A stretch of 64,000 nt of DNA, from assembly GCA_905236675.1 (NCBI GenBank), contig CAJOND010000001.1:62001-126000 (forward strand), in the 5' to 3' direction. Each line of letters begins with the position of its first letter. The stretch's first letter is position 1. Of this stretch, positions 20,606 through 30,648 are shown piece after piece. The notes under the pieces are model-generated. The model was not told where the DNA came from and ran no database searches. It saw only the letters and a program-made list of their open reading frames with translations. The position numbers and the translations under genes were made by a program. This stretch comes from Candidatus Rifleibacteriota bacterium (GTDB taxonomy: Bacteria > Muiribacteriota > Ozemobacteria > Ozemobacterales > Ozemobacteraceae).

Positions 20606-22817
20606 CTTTTGAATCTTTTTTTGAACAGAAATATATTAATGAACCTGATAGTAATATAAAAGCAATTAATCCACGAGAATCACCGTCTTTATGGTTTTCG
20701 CTGGAAACTAATTTGCCGTCTTTTATAAACAGATGAGTTTTCTGATTCTTTCCTAAAGAAACTTTTTCTTCTAATTCTTTGCCGTTATAATTGCATTTTA
20801 CAGTATATTCAACTTCGTTTGCAGATACGAAAGCGGAAGAATCTGTTTTATAATAATTCCCATTAAAAGGCTGACCGTTGATTGTCATATTATTTAGCTG
20901 GCTTTCAATGTGAATACCAGGTTTGTTGATTGGGTCAAGAACAGGAGATAAAGTATCGTATAGACCCATCGCAATCATCATAAACACGCCTAAAAGTGCA
21001 GCACCAGCAATTAAACCTGATGAATATAGAACACCTGATTCACGTTTTTCATCAATTTGAGGGTCGTCTTTCTTTCTGTCTACCCACCAGCGAATTAAAC
21101 CGCCAACCATAATTGGAGTTGAAACAGATATTGGAAGGTAAAGACCAACTGCAAAGCCTAGAGAGTTTATTCCCAGCATTTCAACAACCAGAGATATAAA
21201 AGCTCCGCAAATAACCAAAGCCCAGGGTAAATTGCCGCCAATAACTCCATCAATAACTGTTCTCATAAGATTTGCCTGTGGCGCATTGAGTTCTCCACGA
21301 ACAATGCCGTCTTTAAGCAAATACATTACGAAACCCATTGTAAGACCAGCAGTGATAACGCCAATCAATTCACCCATCTGTTGGTTTTTTGGCGTAGAAC
21401 CAATGAGAAAACCTGTTTTTAAGTCTTGTGAAGTATCTCCAGCGATAGCAGCAGCTATACAAACAAAAGCACCTACTGTTAAAACTGCTATTTTAGCATT
21501 TGGCATAGTTGACAAACCGCTAATTACAAATATTATGCTTGTCAGTAAAAGGGTTGCGATAGTCATTCCTGATATTGGATTTGAAGAAGAACCTAGCAGG
21601 CCGACTATTCTAGAAGATACTGTAACAAAGAAGAATCCGAAAAAGACTACTAAGAATCCTGCTACAACAGATAACCAAAGACTATCTACAAATACGAGGG
21701 TTTTCATATATATAGCTAAGGCTATAATAAGTATAGCTGAAGAACCAAAAACTATTTTACTAGATAAATCAAGATCGGTTCTTTTTGAAGAACTTTCACT
21801 GTTGTTTCCTAACGACTTGATACTTGTTCTGAAAGTATTAATCATCATAGGAATTGATTTAAGTAATGAAAAAATACCAGCAAAAGCTACACCGCCGGCA
21901 CCTATGTATTTTATATAGTTACTCCAGATGTCTCCTGCTGACATATCTTTGATAAGTATATCTTTTGCAGGGAGAATAGAGACGGTAGAGTATTTGCCAA
22001 ATAATGCAATCAAAGGAATAAGAACAAGCCAGCCGAAAATCGCTCCACCTAGCATTATAGCAGCAATTTGAGGCCCTATTATGTAGCCGACACCTAGCAA
22101 TTCTGGTGTAATTTCGCCAGATATTTCAGCTTTTTTGTAACCAGGAATCTCTGTACAGATTTCTTTACTCCATAACCCAAAAAGATTACTGTGCATTAAT
22201 GCTTGATACAATGCACCTATGCCCATGCCCCAAAATAAAGTTTTTGCTTTTGAAACATCTCCTTGCCCAGAAACTAGCACTTCTGCACAGGCGGTTCCTT
22301 CAGGGTAAGGTAATTTGCCATGTTCTTTAGATATAAAGCTTTTTCTTAATGGAATCATAAATATGACGCCGATTAAACCGCCAATAATAGCCATGAGAGC
22401 GATTTCTAGCTTAGAAACTTCAGCTCCCCAAATAAAAAATGCTGGTATAGTGAAAATAACGCCTGCTGCTACAGATTCTCCTGCGGAACCAATAGTCTGA
22501 ACAAGATTTGTTTCAAGAATAGTACCTTTTTTAAAGAAAATCTTGAAAATCGCAACAGCCATAACTGCTGCAGGAATCGAAGCTGATACTGTTAAGCCTA
22601 CTTTCAGACCCAAATAAGCATTGGCGGCACCGAATATGATTCCTATAACAATACCTATAATAATTGCTTTTAAGGTAAATTCATCGGGGCTTTCAGAAGC
22701 AGGAACAACACTTGGGTATTGATCTCCATCTATTTCTTTGTAAGCCAAAGGTGATAATTTGCTATTTTCAACAGATTCTTTATTTTCTACAGGTAATGTT
22801 CCTTTATTTTCACTCAT
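20595..22817 (-). CDS. OPT-family oligopeptide/metal transporter
   Basis: 740 aa, multiple TMs; GAANAYLGLKVGLTVSASIPAAVMA, GKLPYPEGTACAEVL. Confidence 0.95.
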   Translation of the reverse strand: MSENKGTLPVENKESVENSKLSPLAYKEIDGDQYPSVVPASESPDEFTLKAIIIGIVIGIIFGAANAYLGLKVGLTVSASIPAAVMAVAIFKIFFKKGTILETNLVQTIGSAGESVAAGVIFTIPAFFIWGAEVSKLEIALMAIIGGLIGVIFMIPLRKSFISKEHGKLPYPEGTACAEVLVSGQGDVSKAKTLFWGMGIGALYQALMHSNLFGLWSKEICTEIPGYKKAEISGEITPELLGVGYIIGPQIAAIMLGGAIFGWLVLIPLIALFGKYSTVSILPAKDILIKDMSAGDIWSNYIKYIGAGGVAFAGIFSLLKSIPMMINTFRTSIKSLGNNSESSSKRTDLDLSSKIVFGSSAILIIALAIYMKTLVFVDSLWLSVVAGFLVVFFGFFFVTVSSRIVGLLGSSSNPISGMTIATLLLTSIIFVISGLSTMPNAKIAVLTVGAFVCIAAAIAGDTSQDLKTGFLIGSTPKNQQMGELIGVITAGLTMGFVMYLLKDGIVRGELNAPQANLMRTVIDGVIGGNLPWALVICGAFISLVVEMLGINSLGFAVGLYLPISVSTPIMVGGLIRWWVDRKKDDPQIDEKRESGVLYSSGLIAGAALLGVFMMIAMGLYDTLSPVLDPINKPGIHIESQLNNMTINGQPFNGNYYKTDSSAFVSANEVEYTVKCNYNGKELEEKVSLGKNQKTHLFIKDGKLVSSENHKDGDSRGLIAFILLSGSLIYFCSKKDSKDAR

Positions 22818-22972
22818 CAGAAGTTCTACACTCCATATTATTAATTGTGTACAAATCTATTATAAAATTAGTATAATATTTTATCAAGAAAAGATAAAGA
22901 TTGTTTCTCGTATGTTGTTATTAGTAGTTAGTATATGTTAATATTTTGCAATTCATAATTACGAGGTTATTG

Positions 22973-24103
22973 ATGAAACAAGAGAAAACAGAACTAGTAG
23001 AATATAAAAACGATAATTTGAACAATAATGGATCTGAAATACCGCTTTTGGATAAAGAAAGAGTTAAGAAAAAACTAGTATTATCATCTATAACAATAAT
23101 TCTTTTGTTAGTATTCAGTTCTTTTTTTTATGTACATGGCGACAAATTATATTTTGATGAAACTAAGTTTTTAATGAATACCTTTTATACTATTAAAGTT
23201 TATGGTATTAGAGGCTATTTTGGGATGAAAGCGGCATTTAAAAAGATTGATGAAATAGAAAAGACAACTTCTTTTTATGTACCTGGTTCTAGTTTGTACA
23301 CTCTTAATAAAACAGGGAAATATACATATAACTTAAATAACAAACACGGCATGGATCTTTTACAAACTATTGCTATGGGTGCGAAATTTATGTATGAAAA
23401 TACAGATGGCTATTTTGATCCTAGTTTTGCAGCTTTACATGAGATATACGGGTTTCATACTCCAGATAAAACAGGTAAATTACCTAGTGATTCTCTTTTG
23501 AAATATACTATGCTGAAATGTGGCTATAATCATGTCTTACATCTTAAACAAAATGAAATGACTCTTAATGAGGGAGCGATGATTGATTTTGGCGGTATAG
23601 TAGGAGGGTATTCTGTTCTTGCTGCAAGAGAAATATTAAGAGCTTCTGGTTGCAAGGCTTTTCTAATAGATGATGCTGGTGATATATGGTTTGAAGGTGA
23701 AAAGCCAGATAAATCTCCATGGTTAATATTTGTTAAAGACCCTCGTGGCGGGTTTCTTGCAAAAATTGAATCAAAAACTCCATTAGCTATTTCAACTTCT
23801 GGTGATTATGAAAGATTTGTTGTGGTCGATGGAAAGAAATACGGTCATATTATGGATCCCAAAACGGGAAAGCCAGCAGAATATTATGATTCTGTAACTG
23901 TTGTGACTTTAGATCCTATTCAAAGTGATGTCTTAAGCACAGCGTTATTTGCTATGCCCCCTGAAAAAGCATATAAATGGGCGGAAGACAAACAGATTGC
24001 AGCTTTGTTTCTTGATAAGAAAGGAAAAATTACCGTTACAACAAAAGGGTATCTTTACTTTTCTGATATAAAAATGGATGATAGAAAATTGAGTAAAGAG
24101 TAG
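22973..24103 (+). CDS. apbE: FAD:protein FMN transferase (ApbE family)
   Basis: FLMNTFYTIKVYG, IDFGGIVGGYSV, GDIWFEG, HIMDPKTGKPA; ATG at 22973 preferred over the track start at 22946. Confidence 0.9.
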   Translation: MKQEKTELVEYKNDNLNNNGSEIPLLDKERVKKKLVLSSITIILLLVFSSFFYVHGDKLYFDETKFLMNTFYTIKVYGIRGYFGMKAAFKKIDEIEKTTSFYVPGSSLYTLNKTGKYTYNLNNKHGMDLLQTIAMGAKFMYENTDGYFDPSFAALHEIYGFHTPDKTGKLPSDSLLKYTMLKCGYNHVLHLKQNEMTLNEGAMIDFGGIVGGYSVLAAREILRASGCKAFLIDDAGDIWFEGEKPDKSPWLIFVKDPRGGFLAKIESKTPLAISTSGDYERFVVVDGKKYGHIMDPKTGKPAEYYDSVTVVTLDPIQSDVLSTALFAMPPEKAYKWAEDKQIAALFLDKKGKITVTTKGYLYFSDIKMDDRKLSKE

Positions 24104-24186
24104 GGAAGAGGGAAGAGGGAAGAGGGAAGAGGGAAGAGGGAAGAGGGAAGAGGGAAGAGGGAAGAGGGAAGAGGGAAGAGGGAAGA
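24103..24186. repeat. Perfect heptanucleotide array (GGGAAGA)12
   Basis: 84 bp = 12 perfect units starting in the apbE stop codon. Confidence 0.97.
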
Positions 24187-24273
24187 TAGAGTATGGTTCA
24201 TGGCGTGGTATGTGGTGGAAGAAAAGTGACGATTGTTGCTTTAGAGTAATGGTTATATAATAATAAAAGCATT

Positions 24274-24678
24274 ATGAATACTGAAAGATACGTTTCATTA
24301 AAGAAATCTGACTGGTACATAATATTAGCATTGTTTCTGTTATCTGTAATAATATTTGTTTCATTAGCTTTTACTAGAAATAAAAAGGTTGTCAGTTATC
24401 AGATAAAGCATTACGTTGGAAATCAGGAATATATAGAGAGGATTGAACCAGATAAGCAGACTTCAATTGTCGTACATGGTAAGTTAGGAGATATGATTTT
24501 AAATTTTGATATGGAAAAAGGAGCGAAAGTTGCTTCATCGACCTGTCCCTGTCAAGTTTGTGTTAATTCTGGCTGGTCAAAATACGATGCTTTAGTCTGT
24601 GTGCCAAATGCGGTAATAATTATACCAGACAGAATAGATTCAGAATCTGGCAATAGTGCTGATGCTGTAACAAGATAG
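24274..24678 (+). CDS. NusG domain II-like (NusG_II) membrane protein
   Basis: One TM then STCPCQVCVNSGWSKYDALVCVPNAVIIIP. Confidence 0.8.
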   Translation: MNTERYVSLKKSDWYIILALFLLSVIIFVSLAFTRNKKVVSYQIKHYVGNQEYIERIEPDKQTSIVVHGKLGDMILNFDMEKGAKVASSTCPCQVCVNSGWSKYDALVCVPNAVIIIPDRIDSESGNSADAVTR

Positions 24679-24700
24679 GAGATTTTAATCCATACTAGTT

Positions 24701-27565
24701 TTAAGAATTTCTAATAGATAACAGTTCATAAAGAGGAAAAGTTCTATTGGTTCTTCCTTTAATACTCATGCGTTCTATAAAATTTAAACGACCAGCACCA
24801 TGAAGCTGTCTAATACTGTAAGGGCAAACAAGGATACCGGTGTGTGTGGCTTTATGAGCTTGAACTTTTAATCTGGCAGCCAGATTTACCGGATTGCCTA
24901 TAACGGTGTAATCCAGTTTGCCACTTCTAGAACCTATTTTCCCTGAAACTGCATCGCCAGAACCTATGCCCATATATATCTTAAAATCAGGTAATTCATT
25001 TTTTAATCTTTTATTTATTTCTAATGCAGTTTTGCAGGCATTTAACACAATATTTTCTTCATTACATACTTTTCTAAATACTACCATAACAGTATCTTCA
25101 ATAAGTTTATCAATTTGACCATTATATTTTGTAGAAATTTCATCAACCGCGTCTATCATATTACCGATTATTTCTGTAACTTCGTCAGGTGTGTATTCAT
25201 TTAATTCTTTTTTACTTTTTAAAGCACAGAATAAAACAGCGACAGGAATTCTTTCCCCACTAGGTTGGAGTTGTTGTTCAATGTTAGAAGAGACTTCATT
25301 TATAACTTCTTTTGAAACATAGCTGCTCATCTTTTCTTTTTGCAGTAAAGCATCTGTCATTGAATTGAAACCATTACAAAGATTCTCAAATTCATCTCCT
25401 GAATTCCAGCTGATTTTATTTGAATAATCGCCTTCTGCAATTCTTTCTGCCCCTTTTTGGAGTATTCTTATTGGTGCGACGATCAAACCACTAAGTATTA
25501 TTGAGAGTGTAAGAATCATTATTATGATGTAAATGCCTATATTTTTGAGATTTATTTTATTACTGATATTGTCTTGTTTATTTTTTTCTGCAGAAGATAT
25601 AGCTATTGCATTTATTCTGCTTAAATATGTGCCTGTATTTATTGTATTATCTTTTTTCCATGTTTTTTGAGATCTTTCAGATAAAATTTGTTCTAATTTC
25701 GGCATAATATTTGAAATATTCATATTATTAGTCATTATCATATCGTTTGATTCAGATAAATCTCCGTTTCTTTTAACAGGAACAACAGCATTTCTGATGA
25801 TATAGTCTCCCATAACTTTTTGCTCGAATAATTCTGGCATTTGTGTTTTTATACTTTTTAATATTTTTTTATTTTCAAATTTAACTAAAACGGACCCTTT
25901 TATTTTGTCTTCATGAAGAGTATTTCCATAAATAGGAAAGAGTGAATAGAGAGAATTGGGTTCGTTAGGGATCGAAGTATGAATTTCGCCTATATTAGAC
26001 ATAACAGTAGATATAGAATGAGGTTGAAAATGGTATATACCCTCTAAATCACTAGGATCTTCTATTTTTGATAAGACAGTTTCACTAAAAAAGTTACCAA
26101 CAGTATCATCAAAAAGCTTTTTAGCATTTATCCCTAAAGCTAATAAGGCGTCATTAGGTTCAGCTTTGATTATATTTTCTTTTCCACCGAGATAATTATA
26201 AGATATAAGGTTAGCACCACTAGTTTTTATCCAATTATTTAATTTTTCATTTAGTTTTTCTGCTGATAATCCATTTATTTCATTACGTAATTTTGATACT
26301 TCTAATTCTCTATTGCTTATATAAGCTTCTATTGCTTTATTTATAACTTCAGTCTGCATTCTGGTATATGTTTGAATTTCATACTCAGAGTATTCTTCTT
26401 CGAAATACTGATTATAAAAAGACGCTATAAAAAAAGAGGCAAAAGGTAGTAAAACTGCTGCTAATACACAGATTATAACTCTTCCGAGAATATGTATATT
26501 GGCGACATAACCATAAATTCCTATTTTTAAAAGTCCAAAAGTTGCAAGCAACAATAAAAGTAAAGTTGGGAAACGCAGTCTCTTAATGATAGAACGCATA
26601 GGGTGTTCCAGCTTATCGTTAGGTATCGTTATTTTGATTATTGGTTCTTTTTCTAATAATTCTTTTAAATATAAAGGGTAATATGTGTCTAGGGTTCCGA
26701 GTCTCAAAAGCATTTCTTCTGATGTTTTTGAATAGATAGACAAGCCTTCTTTTTCAACTAGCTGGTAACGGAAAAATATAGGGTCTAATTTATCTGAGAT
26801 AGTTTCAATTGATTTTTTATTCTTAGAAAAGAGCAACTTATGGTTAAAGGTTTTATTTGATTTTAATATTGCATGTTTAGCAATTTTTTTCAGAGATATA
26901 TCTTTAACTTTGAATAAGCATAAAAACATTTGTTTATTTGTCGAACTATTGTAATCAAAACTTTTATAGTAAGCTACAATTTTACCTAGGTTTGGTTTCC
27001 CAGAAAGTATGGGGATAGCATTTTCTGGCATAAGATTTATTCCACCAGCAGCATGGAGAAATGTTTCTAAATAAATAATACTTCTGTCTTTATTTTGATT
27101 TTTTTCATTTTTTGATGAGTATGCTAGAAGAAGATTTTTTAATGAATACTTTGAACGTATTTTCAAATCATTATCTTCTTCATTAGATACATAATAATCA
27201 CAATAATTCTTAGATGTATTATAATAGTAAAGTGCTAATACCTTTGTTTCAGTCTGATTTTCAATAGCTTTTGACAGCTTTAATGCATTGAGTTCATCTT
27301 TTTGAAGATCTTTATTTGGGAACTCAGAGAGTTTTGATTCTATATAATAAGAATATGTAAGTTTGTTTTTTAATTCATTAACTTCATCTATTAGTTGAAT
27401 TTTAGCTTTTGAAACTATTCTTTTTTCACTTTGTTCCAATAGATATTTAATAGAAACGGTTAAGCCCAGATAAGGCAAAATAATCAGGAAAAACCAGATT
27501 AAGAAAATAAGAAAAGGATTGGATGATAATCTGGTATTTATGTTTATTCGTTTGAACTCTTTCAA
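24701..27565 (-). CDS. Membrane receptor with HAMP and class III cyclase-like domain, type A (copy 1)
   Basis: HAMP (APIRILQKGAERIAEGDYSNKISWNSGDEFENLCNGFNSMTD) then PVAVLFCALKSKKE...IDKLIEDTVMVVF...LDYTVIGNPVNLAARL. Confidence 0.9.
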   Translation of the reverse strand: MKEFKRININTRLSSNPFLIFLIWFFLIILPYLGLTVSIKYLLEQSEKRIVSKAKIQLIDEVNELKNKLTYSYYIESKLSEFPNKDLQKDELNALKLSKAIENQTETKVLALYYYNTSKNYCDYYVSNEEDNDLKIRSKYSLKNLLLAYSSKNEKNQNKDRSIIYLETFLHAAGGINLMPENAIPILSGKPNLGKIVAYYKSFDYNSSTNKQMFLCLFKVKDISLKKIAKHAILKSNKTFNHKLLFSKNKKSIETISDKLDPIFFRYQLVEKEGLSIYSKTSEEMLLRLGTLDTYYPLYLKELLEKEPIIKITIPNDKLEHPMRSIIKRLRFPTLLLLLLATFGLLKIGIYGYVANIHILGRVIICVLAAVLLPFASFFIASFYNQYFEEEYSEYEIQTYTRMQTEVINKAIEAYISNRELEVSKLRNEINGLSAEKLNEKLNNWIKTSGANLISYNYLGGKENIIKAEPNDALLALGINAKKLFDDTVGNFFSETVLSKIEDPSDLEGIYHFQPHSISTVMSNIGEIHTSIPNEPNSLYSLFPIYGNTLHEDKIKGSVLVKFENKKILKSIKTQMPELFEQKVMGDYIIRNAVVPVKRNGDLSESNDMIMTNNMNISNIMPKLEQILSERSQKTWKKDNTINTGTYLSRINAIAISSAEKNKQDNISNKINLKNIGIYIIIMILTLSIILSGLIVAPIRILQKGAERIAEGDYSNKISWNSGDEFENLCNGFNSMTDALLQKEKMSSYVSKEVINEVSSNIEQQLQPSGERIPVAVLFCALKSKKELNEYTPDEVTEIIGNMIDAVDEISTKYNGQIDKLIEDTVMVVFRKVCNEENIVLNACKTALEINKRLKNELPDFKIYMGIGSGDAVSGKIGSRSGKLDYTVIGNPVNLAARLKVQAHKATHTGILVCPYSIRQLHGAGRLNFIERMSIKGRTNRTFPLYELLSIRNS

Positions 27566-30500
27566 AGTTTGAGCTCCCTGTAGAAGATTTCAGACTCTTT
27601 ATTTTCTGAACAGAGTTCGATTTTGTTTTTTACACATTCATAAGTGGGTTCGTCTATAAAAACTTTGCTAGATATTGCTTTTTTTGTCATAGATTCTAAG
27701 TTTTCAGCTGTTTTTAGTATATCGCCTATGAGTAGAAATTCGCGTCTTCTTGCTTTTTTTCCGGCGAAACCTATCATAACTTCTCCAGTAGCAAGTCCAA
27801 TTCCGTTTTCTATTGAGAAAAGTCCTTTAGAAATTCGTTCCTTGTTAAAATTACTTAACTGTTCTCTCATTTCTAAAGCGGCTTTACAAGCATTTAAAAC
27901 ATAATCTTTATTTTTTTCTTCATAAAAAGCTGCTGAGATGGCATCTCCAACTATTTTTTCTATTGAACCGCCATACTTGATTATGGATTTTTCCATTAAT
28001 GTAAAATAATCATTTAATAAACTTACTACAGCTTCAGGGCTGTTTTTTTCTGAAATAGTAGTAAAACTTCTAATATCAGAACTTAATACAGTAACTTTTG
28101 CTCTAGTTATTTTTTTGTCTGTTGGGTTTTCTAGGCTGGTAAACAATTTATCAGAAACAAATCTTTTTAGTTTTTCTCGTTCACAGAGTCCAACAGACAT
28201 TTTATTGAAAGAATCGGATAATTCTTCCATTTCATCGCCTGAATTCATATTTATTTTAACATTAAGATGACCAATACTTATATAATTGAGAAATTTTGAA
28301 AAAGAATTAATCGGTTCTAACAATGCTCCAGAGAAGAAATCGGAAAGAAAAACAACTGCTATAATAGAATAAAATAGTAAAAACAAAGTTATTATTTTCC
28401 CGTTGATAAAAATCATTTTGGTTTTAGTAATCAAGGCTGCACTAACAATAATACTAGGGTTATCGCGATAATAACGCCAGTTTATCAGATAATAATAATT
28501 ATCATCTTCTTTTATTTCACTTCCAGAGCGTTCTTTGCCTATGGCTTTTCTCACTGCTTCTAACTGTAAATTCTTAAAGGGATAAACGTCAGGCTGATGT
28601 ATTTTTTCTCTAAATTCACTGGCATTTCGTTCAAACAAAGCATATTTAACTTGGGCATTTTCAAGATTCTGTTCTAATAGATTGTTATAATTTTCTAACA
28701 GTAATGTATTAAACCTATAAGCCATTATATCTCTCATATTTAGAAAACTATAAACGAGAGCTCTAGGCAAATTTGGGTTTTTTTCCGGAGTTAATAATTG
28801 ATATACAATTTTATCTTTCAAGGTTAAGCTTTCACTTTGAATAAGATAGCCTTCTTTAGCTAAAATATTATGGCTATTATGGTTCTCGAAATATACTTCC
28901 GTTATGCTTGAATATTTTAAATTTTGATTGCTATTATTTTGGTTTTCAGAAGTATTATTATCTAACAAATGCATATCCGACATAATACGATATAGATTTA
29001 TAAGTTTTTTGAAATGAACTGTTTCTCCATAAGAGTTTTCAGAAGAAAAACAAATATTTTTGCCATTTCTATCTAAAATGATAGCATAAGCAATGTTATT
29101 ATATATGCTATTAATATCACTTTTAAAAATACGTATTAATAAATTTAGTGCTTCTGAGTCTTTTTGTATTTTTGCACCATTTTTGGAAAATCTTTTAATA
29201 AAATAATCAGGTTTATACTTAAAATATGCATCAGATATTATCTTTTTATGCTTAAGCATATCAAAAGTTAAATTATCGACCACATCATCTTTTATTTTTT
29301 CTAATAAAGTCATTCTCTCATTAATCTTGTTTTCTATATTTGTAATAATTATTTTTTCTTCATTTTTTAACGTTAGATTTAAAATTATGAAAAGTCCTGT
29401 CATAGGAATAATAACAGCTACTAAAACTATTATTTTTACTTTAAAAGTTAAAGATAAATTAACCTTTATGAAATTGAGAAAAATATTAAAGATATAAATA
29501 GTAAGACCTAATATTATAATGCATATGGCTATGATTGTATATTCTTTATATTTTGTATAGTAGTTATTTGTTTCTGATTTATCTATACTTAGTTCTAACG
29601 AATGATTCTTTAAGTAAAGTAAATAATTCTCACATGATTTTTTATCACTTTCTTTATGTTCTTGAACAAAGTTATAAAAATAAAAAGGGAAGGGAGAATA
29701 AAATCTTATCTTATTTTCAGAATAATCCCAAGTAGGTTTACTAACTTCTTTTTTTGAAATGTTTCTTTTTATTTTTGATAAATTAGAATTTTTACATGCA
29801 GTATATAGTATTTTGTTAATTAAAATATCTGAACTTTTAACTAAAACATAGTATAACCCTAATATATTGTTCCTATTTTTATCTGTATTAATGAAAACAT
29901 TATAATACTGATAAATGTCATTATTTCCAAAGTTATTGGAAAAAAAAGAAATACAGTTGTTTGATTTTCCTATTTCTTTATAAAAAATACTTATTTTTTT
30001 TATGATTTCTAATGTAAAAGAATTCTTAAAATCAACTATTTCCTTTTTTAATTTATCTTTATATATTTTGTTGTAATTTATTATATTTATATTTTCTCTT
30101 TTAAAAATATTTTCTGATGATGGTAATAAAGGTTTATACCCATTAAAGTTTAATGCTGAATTTTCTAGAAATCTAAATAATATTGAGCCTATACAGGAAT
30201 ATAAAAATCTATTTTTGTCATCCTTTCCTTTAAGAATTGAATTATTGTCGTCTATATCAATATTTGTTAAATCATAACCAGAACACACGAAAATCATTGG
30301 TTCAAAGCCATATTTTTCTTTTAAGAAAGCTTTGGCATAATTAATAAATCCTTTTCCTATAAAATTAGGCTTATTGTTTTCATCGTATGAGTAAGTGTAT
30401 TGAGTGTCAGAGAAATTTGGAAATTTAAAATTTTTTTCTAGATCCTTAAATGCTGTCTCTATATGAGTTTTTGGCTTCAAATCTTCTTGGAAATTGTTCA

Positions 30501-30648
30501 TTTCACCAAGTAATTGTTCTTTTATCAGTTCAAAAGAAACAGTTTCGTATTTTTGCTCTAATTCTCTAAAATAACCATAAAGATAAATCAGAGGAATTAG
30601 AATCAGAAAAAAGATAGCTGTGATTCTTATGTGAAATAACGTTTTCAT
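27562..30648 (-). CDS. Membrane receptor with HAMP and class III cyclase-like domain, type B (copy 1)
   Basis: HAMP then VTVLSSDIRSFTTISE...IEKIVGDAISAAF...RREFLLIGDILKTAENLES; 4-bp overlaps with both neighbours. Confidence 0.9.
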   Translation of the reverse strand: MKTLFHIRITAIFFLILIPLIYLYGYFRELEQKYETVSFELIKEQLLGEMNNFQEDLKPKTHIETAFKDLEKNFKFPNFSDTQYTYSYDENNKPNFIGKGFINYAKAFLKEKYGFEPMIFVCSGYDLTNIDIDDNNSILKGKDDKNRFLYSCIGSILFRFLENSALNFNGYKPLLPSSENIFKRENINIINYNKIYKDKLKKEIVDFKNSFTLEIIKKISIFYKEIGKSNNCISFFSNNFGNNDIYQYYNVFINTDKNRNNILGLYYVLVKSSDILINKILYTACKNSNLSKIKRNISKKEVSKPTWDYSENKIRFYSPFPFYFYNFVQEHKESDKKSCENYLLYLKNHSLELSIDKSETNNYYTKYKEYTIIAICIIILGLTIYIFNIFLNFIKVNLSLTFKVKIIVLVAVIIPMTGLFIILNLTLKNEEKIIITNIENKINERMTLLEKIKDDVVDNLTFDMLKHKKIISDAYFKYKPDYFIKRFSKNGAKIQKDSEALNLLIRIFKSDINSIYNNIAYAIILDRNGKNICFSSENSYGETVHFKKLINLYRIMSDMHLLDNNTSENQNNSNQNLKYSSITEVYFENHNSHNILAKEGYLIQSESLTLKDKIVYQLLTPEKNPNLPRALVYSFLNMRDIMAYRFNTLLLENYNNLLEQNLENAQVKYALFERNASEFREKIHQPDVYPFKNLQLEAVRKAIGKERSGSEIKEDDNYYYLINWRYYRDNPSIIVSAALITKTKMIFINGKIITLFLLFYSIIAVVFLSDFFSGALLEPINSFSKFLNYISIGHLNVKINMNSGDEMEELSDSFNKMSVGLCEREKLKRFVSDKLFTSLENPTDKKITRAKVTVLSSDIRSFTTISEKNSPEAVVSLLNDYFTLMEKSIIKYGGSIEKIVGDAISAAFYEEKNKDYVLNACKAALEMREQLSNFNKERISKGLFSIENGIGLATGEVMIGFAGKKARRREFLLIGDILKTAENLESMTKKAISSKVFIDEPTYECVKNKIELCSENKESEIFYRELKL

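Noticed and set aside
21232-21918. 228-aa + strand ORF
   Set aside because: Antisense to the confident OPT transporter; composition reflects reversed membrane-protein codons.
24103-24186. Possible CRISPR-like array
   Set aside because: 7-bp unit without spacers; simple tandem repeat. No CRISPR or cas genes seen in the window.
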